A DNA stretch of 33,642 nucleotides from a bacterium (GTDB lineage Bacteria; Vulcanimicrobiota; Vulcanimicrobiia; Vulcanimicrobiales; Vulcanimicrobiaceae): the NCBI GenBank assembly GCA_021786705.1, contig JAJYMV010000094.1, positions 1 through 33,642 on the forward strand, in the 5' to 3' direction. Position 1 is the first letter of the stretch; each line of letters starts with the position of its first letter. Below are positions 1 to 6,745 of the stretch, one piece after another. Made by a program: the position numbers and the translations under genes. A model generated the notes under the pieces. That model was not told where the DNA came from, made no database searches, and worked only from the letters and a program-made list of their open reading frames with translations.

Positions 1-681
1 GCCGAAGCGACCGCGCGCGCGCAGGAGATCGAGAGCACGACCGTGCTGCCGCTGCTGCGCGTGCTCACCGATGCCGCGACGCTCGCGCGCGGCGGCGACG
101 CGCGCTTGGAACTGGAGGCGGCGCTGCTGCGATTCGTACTCGCCGGTGAGGCGGCGAGCGGCGCGGCGGCACGGCCGCCGGCTGCACCCGCGCGCAGCGT
201 GCCCCCGCCGCCGCGCCCCGCACCGGCGCGCGCGAGCGCGCCGCGAGCGGCTGCACCGCGTGCCGCGGAACCGCGCGGCGAGGAACTGCGCGCCGAACCG
301 CCCGCGATCTCGGCGGCACCGCCGGAGCCCCCGCCGAAGCGGAGCGGCCCGCTCACCCTCAAGGCGATCGAGGCGGCCTGGCCCGCGATTCGCGGCCGGC
401 TCGTTGCTGCGGAGCGCCCGCTGCAGGCGGCGCTCGACGATTCGCGCGTGCTCGCCTTCGACGGCACGACGCTGGTGATCGCGGTGGCGGGGCAGACCGC
501 GCTCGCCCGCTTCAACGAGCGCGCCTCGGCGAAGGTGAAGGCCGCGGTCGCGGAGTTCCTGGAGGCCGACCTGAACGTTCGCGCCGAGATCGCCGCGCTA
601 CCGGACGAAGCCGAGCCGATGACGAATGACGACGCCGATTCCCTGCTCGACTACGCGATAGAGAGAACGAGAGAACCGTGA
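1..681 (+). CDS. dnaX: DNA polymerase III subunit gamma/tau, C-terminal part (5' end outside window)
   Basis: The frame is open from the first base, so this is the 3' part of a gene; 226 residues are visible. The start of the fragment is helical and fits the clamp-loader collar (domain III). It is followed by a Pro/Ala/Arg-rich linker (about residues 48-118) and a folded C-terminal domain of the DnaX tau type (about residues 119-205), the part that in known systems contacts the polymerase alpha subunit. The AAA+ ATPase domain would lie upstream and cannot be checked. The identification rests on the collar, linker and tail layout and on the neighbours: dnaX-ybaB-recR is a widely conserved gene order. 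The stop overlaps the next start in GTGA, which suggests translational coupling. Confidence 0.85.
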   Translation, partial: AEATARAQEIESTTVLPLLRVLTDAATLARGGDARLELEAALLRFVLAGEAASGAAARPPAAPARSVPPPPRPAPARASAPRAAAPRAAEPRGEELRAEPPAISAAPPEPPPKRSGPLTLKAIEAAWPAIRGRLVAAERPLQAALDDSRVLAFDGTTLVIAVAGQTALARFNERASAKVKAAVAEFLEADLNVRAEIAALPDEAEPMTNDDADSLLDYAIERTREP

Positions 682-986
682 ACCAAGCGCAATTGATGGC
701 CCAAGTGAAAAAGATGCAGAGCGAGATGCTCAAGGCGCAAGAAGAACTTGCGACGACGAGCGTTACCGGCGTCGCCGCGGGCGGCGCGGTGAGCGTGGAG
801 ATGACCTGCGACCAACGCGTAACGCGCGTGCATATCGGCAAAGAGGCCGTCGATCCCGACGACATCGAGACGCTCGAAGATCTCGTCACCGTTGCCTTGA
901 ACGACGCGTTGGGCAAAGCGAATGAAACCTCGCAGAAGCGTATGTCCGCGTTTACCGGAGGCATGCGCATTCCGGGCCTGATGTGA
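678..986 (+). CDS. ebfC: YbaB/EbfC nucleoid-associated DNA-binding protein
   Basis: A 102-residue protein with the YbaB/EbfC layout: an N-terminal helix starting MNQAQLMAQVKKMQSEM, a central beta sheet, and a C-terminal helix with LEDLVTVALNDAL, ending in a Met/Gly-rich tail (GGMRIPGLM). Members form tweezer-like homodimers that bind DNA with little specificity and are thought to act with RecR or in nucleoid organisation. The start is GTG at 678, overlapping the dnaX stop by four bases, and its own stop overlaps the recR GTG start. The length is normal for the family. Very secure from sequence and from the dnaX-ybaB-recR order. Confidence 0.95.
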   Translation: MNQAQLMAQVKKMQSEMLKAQEELATTSVTGVAAGGAVSVEMTCDQRVTRVHIGKEAVDPDDIETLEDLVTVALNDALGKANETSQKRMSAFTGGMRIPGLM

Positions 987-1591
987 CGCGCTCCGAGCCG
1001 CCGGCCGAGCCGGTCGTCGCGCTCATCAACGAGTTCACGAAATTGCCGACGATCGGCCCCAAGACCGCAGCACGGTTGGTGTTTCACATTTTGAATCGCC
1101 CGCGCAACGAAGCACAGTCGCTCTCCGAAGCGATTTTAGCGGTAAAAGATCGCGTGGGTTTTTGTTCGGTCTGCGCTTCGATTACCGAGAGCGATCCGTG
1201 TGCATTCTGCCGCGACGAACGGCGCGACGCGACGGTGCTCTGCGTCGTTGCCGACGCGAAAGATCTCTACGCGATCGAACGTTCGGGAGCGTTTCACGGG
1301 CGTTACCACGTGCTCGGCGGCGTGATTTCGCCGATGGAGGGCATCGGGCCGGGGCAGCTACGCGTGCGCGAGCTCGTCGAACGCGTCGGCAGCGAAGGAA
1401 CGCACGAAGTGATTATCGCGACGAATCCCAACGCCGAAGGCGAAGCGACCGCGCTCTATCTCTCGCGCTTGCTCGCACCGTTGGTGACGACGGTATCGCG
1501 GCTCGCGTACGGGCTGCCGATCGGCAGCGACCTCGATTACGCCGACGAAGCGACGCTCGCGCGCGCGCTCGAAGGCCGGAGATTGATGTAG
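983..1591 (+). CDS. recR: Recombination mediator protein RecR
   Basis: 202 residues, the usual RecR length. In order: a helix-hairpin-helix around residues 20-33 (KLPTIGPKTAARL), a four-Cys zinc finger (C61, C64, C73, C76), and a Toprim domain from about residue 84 (VLCVVADAKDLYAIE) through the conserved IIATNPNAEGEATALYL segment, which ends near SRLAYGLPIGSDLDYAD. RecR works with RecF/RecO to load RecA onto gapped single-stranded DNA. The start is GTG at 983, four bases inside ebfC. All signature residues are present and nothing suggests inactivation. Confidence 0.97.
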   Translation: MTRSEPPAEPVVALINEFTKLPTIGPKTAARLVFHILNRPRNEAQSLSEAILAVKDRVGFCSVCASITESDPCAFCRDERRDATVLCVVADAKDLYAIERSGAFHGRYHVLGGVISPMEGIGPGQLRVRELVERVGSEGTHEVIIATNPNAEGEATALYLSRLLAPLVTTVSRLAYGLPIGSDLDYADEATLARALEGRRLM

Positions 1592-1603
1592 CGCCGTCCC
1601 TAT

Positions 1604-1749
1604 GTCACCCCGAGTAGCGCGCAACATCGCTTGTCACCCCGAGTAGCCCCGAAGGGGCGTATCGAGGGGCCGCCGTGCGTCACCCCGAGTAGCGCGCAAC
1701 ACCGCTTGTCACCCCGAGTAGCCCCGAAGGGGCGTATCGAGGGGCCGCC
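1604..1749. repeat. Tandem 75-bp REP-like repeat, two copies
   Basis: Two head-to-tail units (1604-1678 and 1679-1749) with a period of 75 bases and one visible substitution (ACATCGC versus ACACCGC). Each unit holds two GTCACCCCGAGTAGC segments, the second running into a small perfect hairpin, GCCCC-GAA-GGGGC, and then TATCGAGGGGCCGCC. The compact stem and the extragenic position after recR resemble REP/BIME-type dispersed repeats. The last nine bases (GGGGCCGCC) are also the first nine bases of the 53-bp direct repeat that follows. The units may act as an mRNA 3' end or processing structure for the dnaX-ebfC-recR transcript; that is inference. Confidence 0.8.
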
Positions 1750-1793
1750 CACTCGCGAGCACGGAGCTGGCGGGATACCGCTTTCGACAAACC
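1741..1793. repeat. 53-bp direct repeat, left copy
   Basis: Matches 3252-3304 at 48 of 53 positions. The differences are one base at 1750 and a four-base block (GCTG here, ATCA there). It contains a perfect CTCGCGAG palindrome and a GCGG-GATA-CCGC hairpin. It joins directly onto the REP-like units and marks the left edge of the AT-richer islet. Confidence 0.85.
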
Positions 1794-1806
1794 TAACTGC
1801 GGCCGA

Positions 1807-2510
1807 GTGAGCGAGTACGCGAACGATTATAAAAACGGCAGCCGGAGCTTCCCTGAAGTCGATCGCCTCATGGCGAGCCTGCTCGGTTATCCCGACGCCG
1901 ATTATTATACCGCAATAGACGACCTCCCAAAAATGGTTCCACTGCGGCGGTGGGTCAAGCGGTCGAAGGACGATTTGGTGAGCGTTTTCCGAACGACTAT
2001 GTGCTGGTACTAATGCACGATTTCGACGTGCTCGATCTGTATCTCGACGCTGTCGAACGTGGCTACAAAAAGCAACAGTCGGCAAGCTCGAACGCCATCT
2101 GTGCCTTGCTCGAGGAGGGGGGCGTCGACACGCGCCGCTGCTTCCTTTCGAATCGCTTTATGGGCGTACGCGACGCAAAGAATCAGTACGGGCCGAACCC
2201 AGGCCGTCGATACGCGCCTTTCGTTCGGCTTAGTGACGCAATTTTGGACGCCACGATTGCTGCGGTGAATCCACGCGTCGTGTTCTTGCTTGGTAAGCAC
2301 GTTCCGAAATCCTTGGGGATGAAGGGGCTTTGGCGTAACGACTACGTAGCGCCATCATTTGTCGGCGGACGAAAAATCATTGCGGCATCGCTAACGCATA
2401 CGAGCATGCGGCATTTAAATATCGGTCGCGTGCGATTCGCCGGCAGAACGGGCCACGAAGCGGAAGTCGAAATCATCAGAACGGCTATGAAGCTGGCCAA
2501 CCTGGCGTAG
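1807..2510 (+). CDS. Uracil-DNA-glycosylase-superfamily-like protein, split by a -1 frameshift
   Basis: Two frames make one sensible protein. The first (1807-2013) gives 68 residues; joined with a -1 slip at 1926-1932 to the frame ending at 2510 it gives 234 residues. The fused product reads through ...DDLPK-NGSTAAVGQAV... into FPNDYVLVLMHDFD, then CFLSNRFMGVR (from C112 in the fused numbering), a P-R-V-V-F-L-L-G-K strand, and LTHTSMR (196-202). That order resembles UDG-superfamily proteins (DNA-base excision glycosylases), with LTHTS at the place of the HPS motif. The family match is from memory of motif patterns, and the classical GxDPY motif is not clear. GTG 1807 is the first plausible start but has no convincing ribosome-binding site, and the frame is open upstream into the repeat. 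GC is lower than in the flanking operons. It is either a frameshift-expressed gene or a recently broken one. GTG 1950 could also start the second frame alone. Confidence 0.55.
1926..1953 (+). promoter_or_regulatory. Candidate programmed -1 frameshift signal
   Basis: The zero frame reads CTC CCA AAA ATG; bases 1926-1932 are C CCA AAA, an exact X XXY YYZ slippery heptamer. Six bases later (1939-1953) a stem can form: CCACTG pairs with CGGTGG (one G-U pair) around a three-base CGG loop. After a -1 slip the next codon is AAT and the frame stays open to 2510. The AAAAA run makes a simple indel an alternative explanation. Confidence 0.5.
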
Positions 2511-2531
2511 GCGAACTCCGCCGACTTTTTT
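2510..2531 (+). terminator. Possible weak intrinsic terminator
   Basis: Directly at the stop of the UDG-like gene, GGCG-aactc-CGCC can form a four-pair stem followed by GAC and six T residues. The stem is short, so termination may be weak. Confidence 0.4.
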
Positions 2532-2556
2532 GCAGGCAACCGCGCGGTTCGCCTGC
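2532..2556. repeat. Strong hairpin, 25 bp
   Basis: GCAGGC-AACCGC pairs with GCGGTT-(C)-GCCTGC with one bulged C, including a perfect 12-base palindrome AACCGCGCGGTT. It follows a T run and has no T run of its own on the plus strand. It could be a processing hairpin, a protein site or a relic of a repeat element. Confidence 0.6.
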
Positions 2557-2619
2557 GGTTGCGGGATTAATCGTTCAATCGCGAATCCATAGCAATACCG
2601 AAATGCCTGCCACTCTACC

Positions 2620-2648
2620 TTCAAGCGTTTCGAGAAATCTGCTAGTAT
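2620..2648 (+). promoter_or_regulatory. Predicted promoter of the 192-aa gene (leaderless layout)
   Basis: TAGTAT (2643-2648) resembles a -10 box; 17 bases upstream is TTCAAG (2620-2625), a weak -35. The -10 ends six bases before ATG 2655 and no ribosome-binding site is visible, so transcription would begin at or next to the start codon. Confidence 0.4.
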
Positions 2649-2654
2649 TGCACC

Positions 2655-3233
2655 ATGTTTGACCGATTCAGCGGCACGATCGTCGACCTTCACCCGTTAC
2701 TGCACGATTCGTGGCTGAGGCGCGTGAGCAGCGACCCAGCCTTAAAGACGGCTTGCGTCGCGATCAATAACCAGTCGGTCAATCAACATCACGGGTTTGA
2801 TGCGGAGGCGGAGTTTGAGTTATACTTCACCTCCGTTGGATCGCTAGAAATCCTAGTCGCTCGAAAGCATGGGCTTATTACCGACGAGCACGGAAAAGCG
2901 CAGCCTCTTTATCGAGAAGAGTCCGGATCCTGGACCGAGTTTGAAGAATGCTTTAGCGATGAGCGTGGATCTTCTGAGGAAGGGAAGCATCTCGATGGCC
3001 GCTATGAAATTCTCTCGGCGAATCTAACTAAAAACGAGGCAGGTCTGGAATTTTACATTTCCGACATCGTTGACTACGAAGGCTTCCCGAGAACGAAAGG
3101 TCAGTTGTTGTGTGAGCTTCGTATTTTCGCGGTGGGCGTCGCCGTTCGCGGCCCAACGGGAGATATATCGATCGAAGAAGCCGTGCGCCTCGGCTCTGAC
3201 TATTGGAATGACGGTAGACGCGATTCATCGTAA
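2655..3233 (+). CDS. Unrecognised 192-residue protein of the islet
   Basis: I do not recognise the family. The product starts MFDRFSGTIVDLHPLL. It has no signal peptide, membrane segment or clear catalytic motif. It is acidic (for example the ESGSWTEFEECFSDERGSSEEG segment around residues 90-110) and alternates short beta-like stretches (FELYFTSVGSLEILVA, QLLCELRIFAVGVAV), so a soluble alpha/beta or beta protein is likely. Base composition and codon choice (TTA, AAA, GAA, TAT) are more AT-rich than in the neighbouring operons, which fits horizontal origin. It lies alone 144 bases after the UDG-like gene, in the same direction and inside the same repeat pair. A functional link to that gene is a guess. 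Confidence 0.7.
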   Translation: MFDRFSGTIVDLHPLLHDSWLRRVSSDPALKTACVAINNQSVNQHHGFDAEAEFELYFTSVGSLEILVARKHGLITDEHGKAQPLYREESGSWTEFEECFSDERGSSEEGKHLDGRYEILSANLTKNEAGLEFYISDIVDYEGFPRTKGQLLCELRIFAVGVAVRGPTGDISIEEAVRLGSDYWNDGRRDSS

Positions 3234-3251
3234 ATGCGAGTCGAATCGGTG

Positions 3252-3304
3252 GGGGCCGCCGACTCGCGAGCACGGAATCAGCGGGATACCGCTTTCGACA
3301 AACC
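3252..3304. repeat. 53-bp direct repeat, right copy
   Basis: Second copy of the repeat at 1741-1793, same orientation, 1,511 bases away, with the same CTCGCGAG palindrome and GCGGGATACCGC hairpin. It lies in frame with the GAF remnant that follows, where it would read ...AGYRFRQT. So it may be part of a former coding sequence, or it may be a dispersed element that cut the gene. Confidence 0.85.
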
Positions 3305-3580
3305 CAGAAGCCGTTGGATCCTCATGGCGAACGATCGGCGCTGAAATGCGATCTCGTCGTTCCGATGGGCGCGCGCGGGCGTCTTATCGGCGCGATCGCC
3401 TGCGGCGCGCGCGAAAGCGGCGAAAGCTACGCGCCGGATGAAATCGATGCGTTGCTGGAGTTTGCCGGCGGCATCGCGGCCGCGTATGACGGCCTCGCGT
3501 ACGACAGGGCCGAGCGGCGACGCGACGATGAAATCGTCGAAGAGCTCCGTGCGCTGCGCTTGGCCATCGAGCGGCGATAG
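3305..3580 (+). pseudogene. C-terminal remnant of a GAF-domain protein
   Basis: The visible product contains CDLVVPMGARGRLIGAIACG, then ESYAPDEIDALLEFAGGIAAAYDGL, the last strands and helix of a GAF sensor domain, and an Arg/Glu-rich C-terminal helix. Normal GAF domains need about 60-80 more residues upstream. Instead the frame runs into the 53-bp repeat with no good start: only TTG at 3314, without a ribosome-binding site. The missing half is nowhere in this window, so the gene looks truncated by the event that placed the repeats. A short functional protein from TTG 3314 (88 residues) cannot be excluded. Confidence 0.6.
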
Positions 3581-3638
3581 CCTTGAATGCATGCAGGTCG
3601 CGGCGCGCGCGAGGCTTTGTAGGGTGCCCGCATCTCCC

Positions 3639-4709
3639 TTAGTCGCTCGTGCTGGTCTTCGAGGCGAAGAGCGGGTTGATCCACGTCGAGCCGTCCGCGT
3701 AGGTGGCGCGAAGCGGGACGCAGCGAGGATGATAGACGTGCGGGTCGTCCAAGAGAAAGCGAGTCGTGTTTCCATCGCCCGGAGCCAAATTATGCAAATC
3801 CTGTGCGGCGGCCTCGATGATTCCATGCATGACGATTGCAAAATCGGCGGAGACCATGGATTTTGACGACGTATTGCGATACGTTACGGACCAGTCGCCG
3901 TTATAATCGCTCGATGACGAACTCGCGCGACAGCCGAGAATGGTGAGCGGAGCGAGTGAATCCTCCGGAGTAACGGTAAAGGGAATGCCTTTGAGCGCTT
4001 GCGGCGGCGGCGAAGGGTTGCTCCATGTCGCTCCGCTGAGGTAATGGACGCCTAATACGATACAGCGGTTCCTCATCATGTCGTCACCGAGAACGTTCCC
4101 CATGCTTCCATAGCCAAATTCGCGGCGGATCAGCGTCCCTGGAGAAAAGGTGCCCTTTTCGCGAAATCTTGCCACCAATAGATCGTGCTGGACGAGGCCC
4201 AAATCGACCTCGGTCGCGCTCTCTTGCGCGATATTGCGAAAGTTCATATAGATAGCATTGCCGACGAAGCACTGCGAAAACGCAACACGCGATCGCGGCG
4301 TTTGCGGAAGCGCTTGTTCCATTTCCGAAGGAACGGATGGATTTTGCCACGTCGTGCCGTCTTGGAAGCGAACGCTTACGGGGACGCACCGTGTGTTGCC
4401 GTAGATGTATAAAAACTTTAATTTCGTACGCAACCTGTGACGAACGATCTCTCCCGGCGTATATTGCCCGACATCGTCGATCATCGTCAGCACTCCACTC
4501 GCCGTCGTTACGGCAAAACGCACTTTCCTTACCGGCTTTGGCGAATCGTTAACGAAGGTGACGTCGAGCGTATTCCAGTGCTGGTCCATGGAACATGTTT
4601 GCGAGGTAATGGGAGGAGGCATCAGCGGCGACGCGGAGACGAGGCGTAACAAAGTGGTACCGATGGCAAACGCCGTTATCGCGACCAGTGCTACTGCTCG
4701 ATTCAACAT
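3639..4709 (-). CDS. Secreted protein with three tandem Cys-paired modules
   Basis: The chosen start is ATG 4709, with AAGGGA a good distance upstream, giving 356 residues; a longer frame upstream has no support. Residues 1-28 form a signal peptide (MLNRAVALVAITAFAIGTTL, then ...SAS). The rest is three repeats of about 100 residues. Each has one Cys near its start and one near its end (39/108, 147/216, 260/330; spacings 69, 69 and 70), a central [GL]x[YFA][TS]PG-like turn, and a terminal pattern C-x(6-7)-Y/F-x-x-G-x-T-W-x-N-P (W121, W229, W343). The fixed spacing suggests one disulfide per beta-rich domain. Function and family are unknown; an exported binding or surface protein is plausible. 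It is transcribed against the GAF remnant and away from the sigma factor. GC is lower than in the core operons. Confidence 0.85.
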   Translation of the reverse strand: MLNRAVALVAITAFAIGTTLLRLVSASPLMPPPITSQTCSMDQHWNTLDVTFVNDSPKPVRKVRFAVTTASGVLTMIDDVGQYTPGEIVRHRLRTKLKFLYIYGNTRCVPVSVRFQDGTTWQNPSVPSEMEQALPQTPRSRVAFSQCFVGNAIYMNFRNIAQESATEVDLGLVQHDLLVARFREKGTFSPGTLIRREFGYGSMGNVLGDDMMRNRCIVLGVHYLSGATWSNPSPPPQALKGIPFTVTPEDSLAPLTILGCRASSSSSDYNGDWSVTYRNTSSKSMVSADFAIVMHGIIEAAAQDLHNLAPGDGNTTRFLLDDPHVYHPRCVPLRATYADGSTWINPLFASKTSTSD

Positions 4710-5010
4710 GCGGCGTCCCTTCGACGACGAGCACTCGATTCTTTGCGCGTCATGCGGCCCTCGTTCCGGTTGTTCGTCAACCAATGTTGCTTAAAGGGTT
4801 CACGCGCGGTGACATCCCATTTGCCGTCGGAGAGGCGCGTCGGCGACTTGATGTCGATCCAGAGGTCGGCGCGCGGGCCGCCAACGGCTCCAGCACGACA
4901 ACCAGCGCGGCCTCCGCGGCGAGGCGCTTTCGGCTCCCTCGCGCACATTTTGGGATCGTGCGCCCTCTTTCTCTATGAGTGAGGCATCTCACTCGGGAAG
5001 GGGTATGCCG
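4710..5010. other. Divergent intergenic region, no gene supported
   Basis: About 300 bases between the secreted-protein start (minus strand) and the sigma-factor start (plus strand). Both strands have short open frames. The best, on the minus strand from 4948, runs into the coding gene with an Arg-rich end and no ribosome-binding site. The region should hold promoters for both flanking genes, but I see no convincing -35/-10 pair. Confidence 0.5.
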
Positions 5011-5568
5011 ATGGAGCACTGGGCACCGGTCGAACTCGTACGGGGGGCGATAGCTCGCGACGAGCGCGCCGTCGATGAATTGTTACGCAGCATTTGGACG
5101 CGAGCATTCCGCCTCGCAACGACCGTTACCGGGAGCGTTGCACTAGGGGAGGATGCGGCCCAAGAGGCATGCGTCATCGTGCATCGCAAGGTCGCGGGGC
5201 TGCGGGCCGCGGAGGCATTCGATACCTGGGTCTATCGCGTGGTCATGCGCGAGGCCGCGCGCTCTCGACGGAGCCAGCGCCGCTCGCACGACGACGCGCC
5301 GATCCCGATTCCGCGCGACGATACCGCGTCGCTGGACATTTGGCGCGCGTTAGAGAGCTTACCCGCAGATCTGCGCGACGTTACCGTCTTTTTCTACTTC
5401 GGCGCTCTGAAAACCGGTGAGATCGCCGCCGTTCTCCGCATTCGTGAGGCGACGGTGCGCACGCGACTCACCCGCGCACGGCAGCGTCTGCGCGGCGAGC
5501 TACGCGATTACGATGACTCATTCTTTATTCGCAACCACACAAGCGAGGTGGCCACGCATGCCTTCTGA
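5011..5568 (+). CDS. ECF-type RNA polymerase sigma factor
   Basis: 185 residues from ATG 5011, chosen because GGAAGGGG lies seven bases upstream; ATG 5005 and ATG 4975 are in-frame alternatives. Region 2 spans about residues 10-85 (DERAVDELL, EDAAQEACVIVHRK, FDTWVYRVVMREA). After a linker, region 4 (about 115-165) carries LPADLRDVTVFFYFGALKTGEIAAVLRI and a helix-turn-helix ending EATVRTRLTRARQRLR. There is no region 1.1 or 3, as is usual for ECF factors, which answer signals relayed by a partner membrane protein. The downstream gene begins before this one ends, so the two are coupled. The target promoters cannot be told from the sequence. Confidence 0.93.
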   Translation: MEHWAPVELVRGAIARDERAVDELLRSIWTRAFRLATTVTGSVALGEDAAQEACVIVHRKVAGLRAAEAFDTWVYRVVMREAARSRRSQRRSHDDAPIPIPRDDTASLDIWRALESLPADLRDVTVFFYFGALKTGEIAAVLRIREATVRTRLTRARQRLRGELRDYDDSFFIRNHTSEVATHAF

Positions 5569-6613
5569 TTTTTCCGAACGAGGACGCGCCATGATGGACA
5601 GCATTAGCGTCCCAAAATTTTCGCTCGATACGCTCAAGCGACGCTCGCAGGCCGCACACATTCACGACACGCTCCGTGCGAGCATCGCCGCCGCGATCCT
5701 CGGGCTCGGTGCCGTCGGGATTGTTAGCGCCGGTATCCTTATGGGCGGCATTCATATTTGGTTTGCGGGCAATCGCGCCAGTTGGGCGATTACCTCGCTG
5801 CAAACCATCACCGATCCTACCGCGCAAGAACTCACTGCAATCGTGAAGAGCGCTTCTTTCCCGGTAGTTTTGCCGGTCGGTCTTCCGCCCGGCGTTCGCA
5901 TTATGCGCGTCGCCATTTCGCCGATCGATCGTCCGACTTCCATAACGATCGAATACCGGAAGGGAAGCGAGCGGCTCGTGGGCTTTACGCTCTTCGATAC
6001 ATCCGCATTGGGCGGCGTCGCGCCACCGCCGGCATCGCAGCGCACGCCGTTTGTGCCGGTCCGCCGTTGGACGGTTGGGCGAGAGACGGTGGTTGTTCCG
6101 GCGCAGTACATCGCTGCGGCGCTGGCCAATACCGCCGAAACGGCGATGAAACGAAGCACGCCCGCGCTGAGTCTGCAGCAGAACATCGCATGGAGCTCAC
6201 CCGTCGTGGTGCTCGGCGGATTCTTCAGCGTTGCCGACCGCGCAGCGCGACTCGTCCCCGCCGGCGCGGCCGCCGTCTTGATCGATCGCGGACATGTACG
6301 CGAGATCCCATCGCTGGCAAAAACGGGACGACCGTTGCTCGATAGCCGCACGGTCGATCTCACGCATATTCCCGCAGTGAACGGTTTCCCGCAGTACAAC
6401 CGCGCCAAATATCATTGGCTGAGAACGGTTGCCATCGGCCCGGACGGCGTGCGCGCCGTCGCGCGGGCGATCGGAGAGAGCGCCTGCGCGACGACCTGCG
6501 AGTTCCTCTACACGAAAAAGAACGCGAGCACAGCGTGGGTCTGGGCGATTCCGGTTGGTGGCGGACCGGTTCGCAAGTTCGTCGTGCCGCTGCCGCTCCG
6601 AGCAGCAGGCTAG
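5558..6613 (+). CDS. Single-pass membrane protein paired with the ECF sigma factor (putative anti-sigma factor)
   Basis: Start ATG 5558 with GAGGTGG upstream; 351 residues overlapping the sigma gene by 11 bases. A cytoplasmic N-terminus of about 40 residues is followed by one membrane segment (about 41-63, SIAAAILGLGAVGIVSAGIL) and a large extracytoplasmic domain. The PVVLPVGLPPGVRI segment (near residue 110) is reminiscent of DUF4367-like sensor domains of anti-sigma factors. There is no HxxxCxxC zinc anti-sigma motif at the N-terminus. The layout and coupling make it the probable regulator of the sigma factor; this is inferred from position, not from a recognised anti-sigma fold. Confidence 0.75.
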   Translation: MPSDFSERGRAMMDSISVPKFSLDTLKRRSQAAHIHDTLRASIAAAILGLGAVGIVSAGILMGGIHIWFAGNRASWAITSLQTITDPTAQELTAIVKSASFPVVLPVGLPPGVRIMRVAISPIDRPTSITIEYRKGSERLVGFTLFDTSALGGVAPPPASQRTPFVPVRRWTVGRETVVVPAQYIAAALANTAETAMKRSTPALSLQQNIAWSSPVVVLGGFFSVADRAARLVPAGAAAVLIDRGHVREIPSLAKTGRPLLDSRTVDLTHIPAVNGFPQYNRAKYHWLRTVAIGPDGVRAVARAIGESACATTCEFLYTKKNASTAWVWAIPVGGGPVRKFVVPLPLRAAG

Positions 6614-6665
6614 CGCGCCACCACGCCCGGAGAGGCGCGGCCCCCTCCCCCGTGGCGCTTGGCAT

Positions 6666-6715
6666 GCCATCGGCAGCATTGTCTCGGTGCATTTATGCAT
6701 CATTCTGCCGATGGC
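6666..6715. repeat. Nested inverted repeats between the ECF pair and hipB
   Basis: GCCATCGGCAG (6666-6676) and CTGCCGATGGC (6705-6715) form a perfect 11-bp inverted repeat with a 28-base loop. Inside the loop, TGCAT-TT-ATGCA (6688-6699) is itself a perfect inverted repeat. There is no T run, so it is not a typical terminator. It may be an operator or a small repeat element. Confidence 0.7.
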
Positions 6716-6745
6716 GACGCAAAACAGCTTCGATTAGCCTATGGT

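Noticed and set aside
4703-4948. Minus-strand open frame of 81 codons before the secreted-protein gene
   Set aside because: Arg-rich at both ends, no ribosome-binding site, and it overlaps the start of the better-supported gene. A middle piece (LWIDIKSPTRLSDGKWDV) looks somewhat protein-like, so a decayed gene is not fully excluded.
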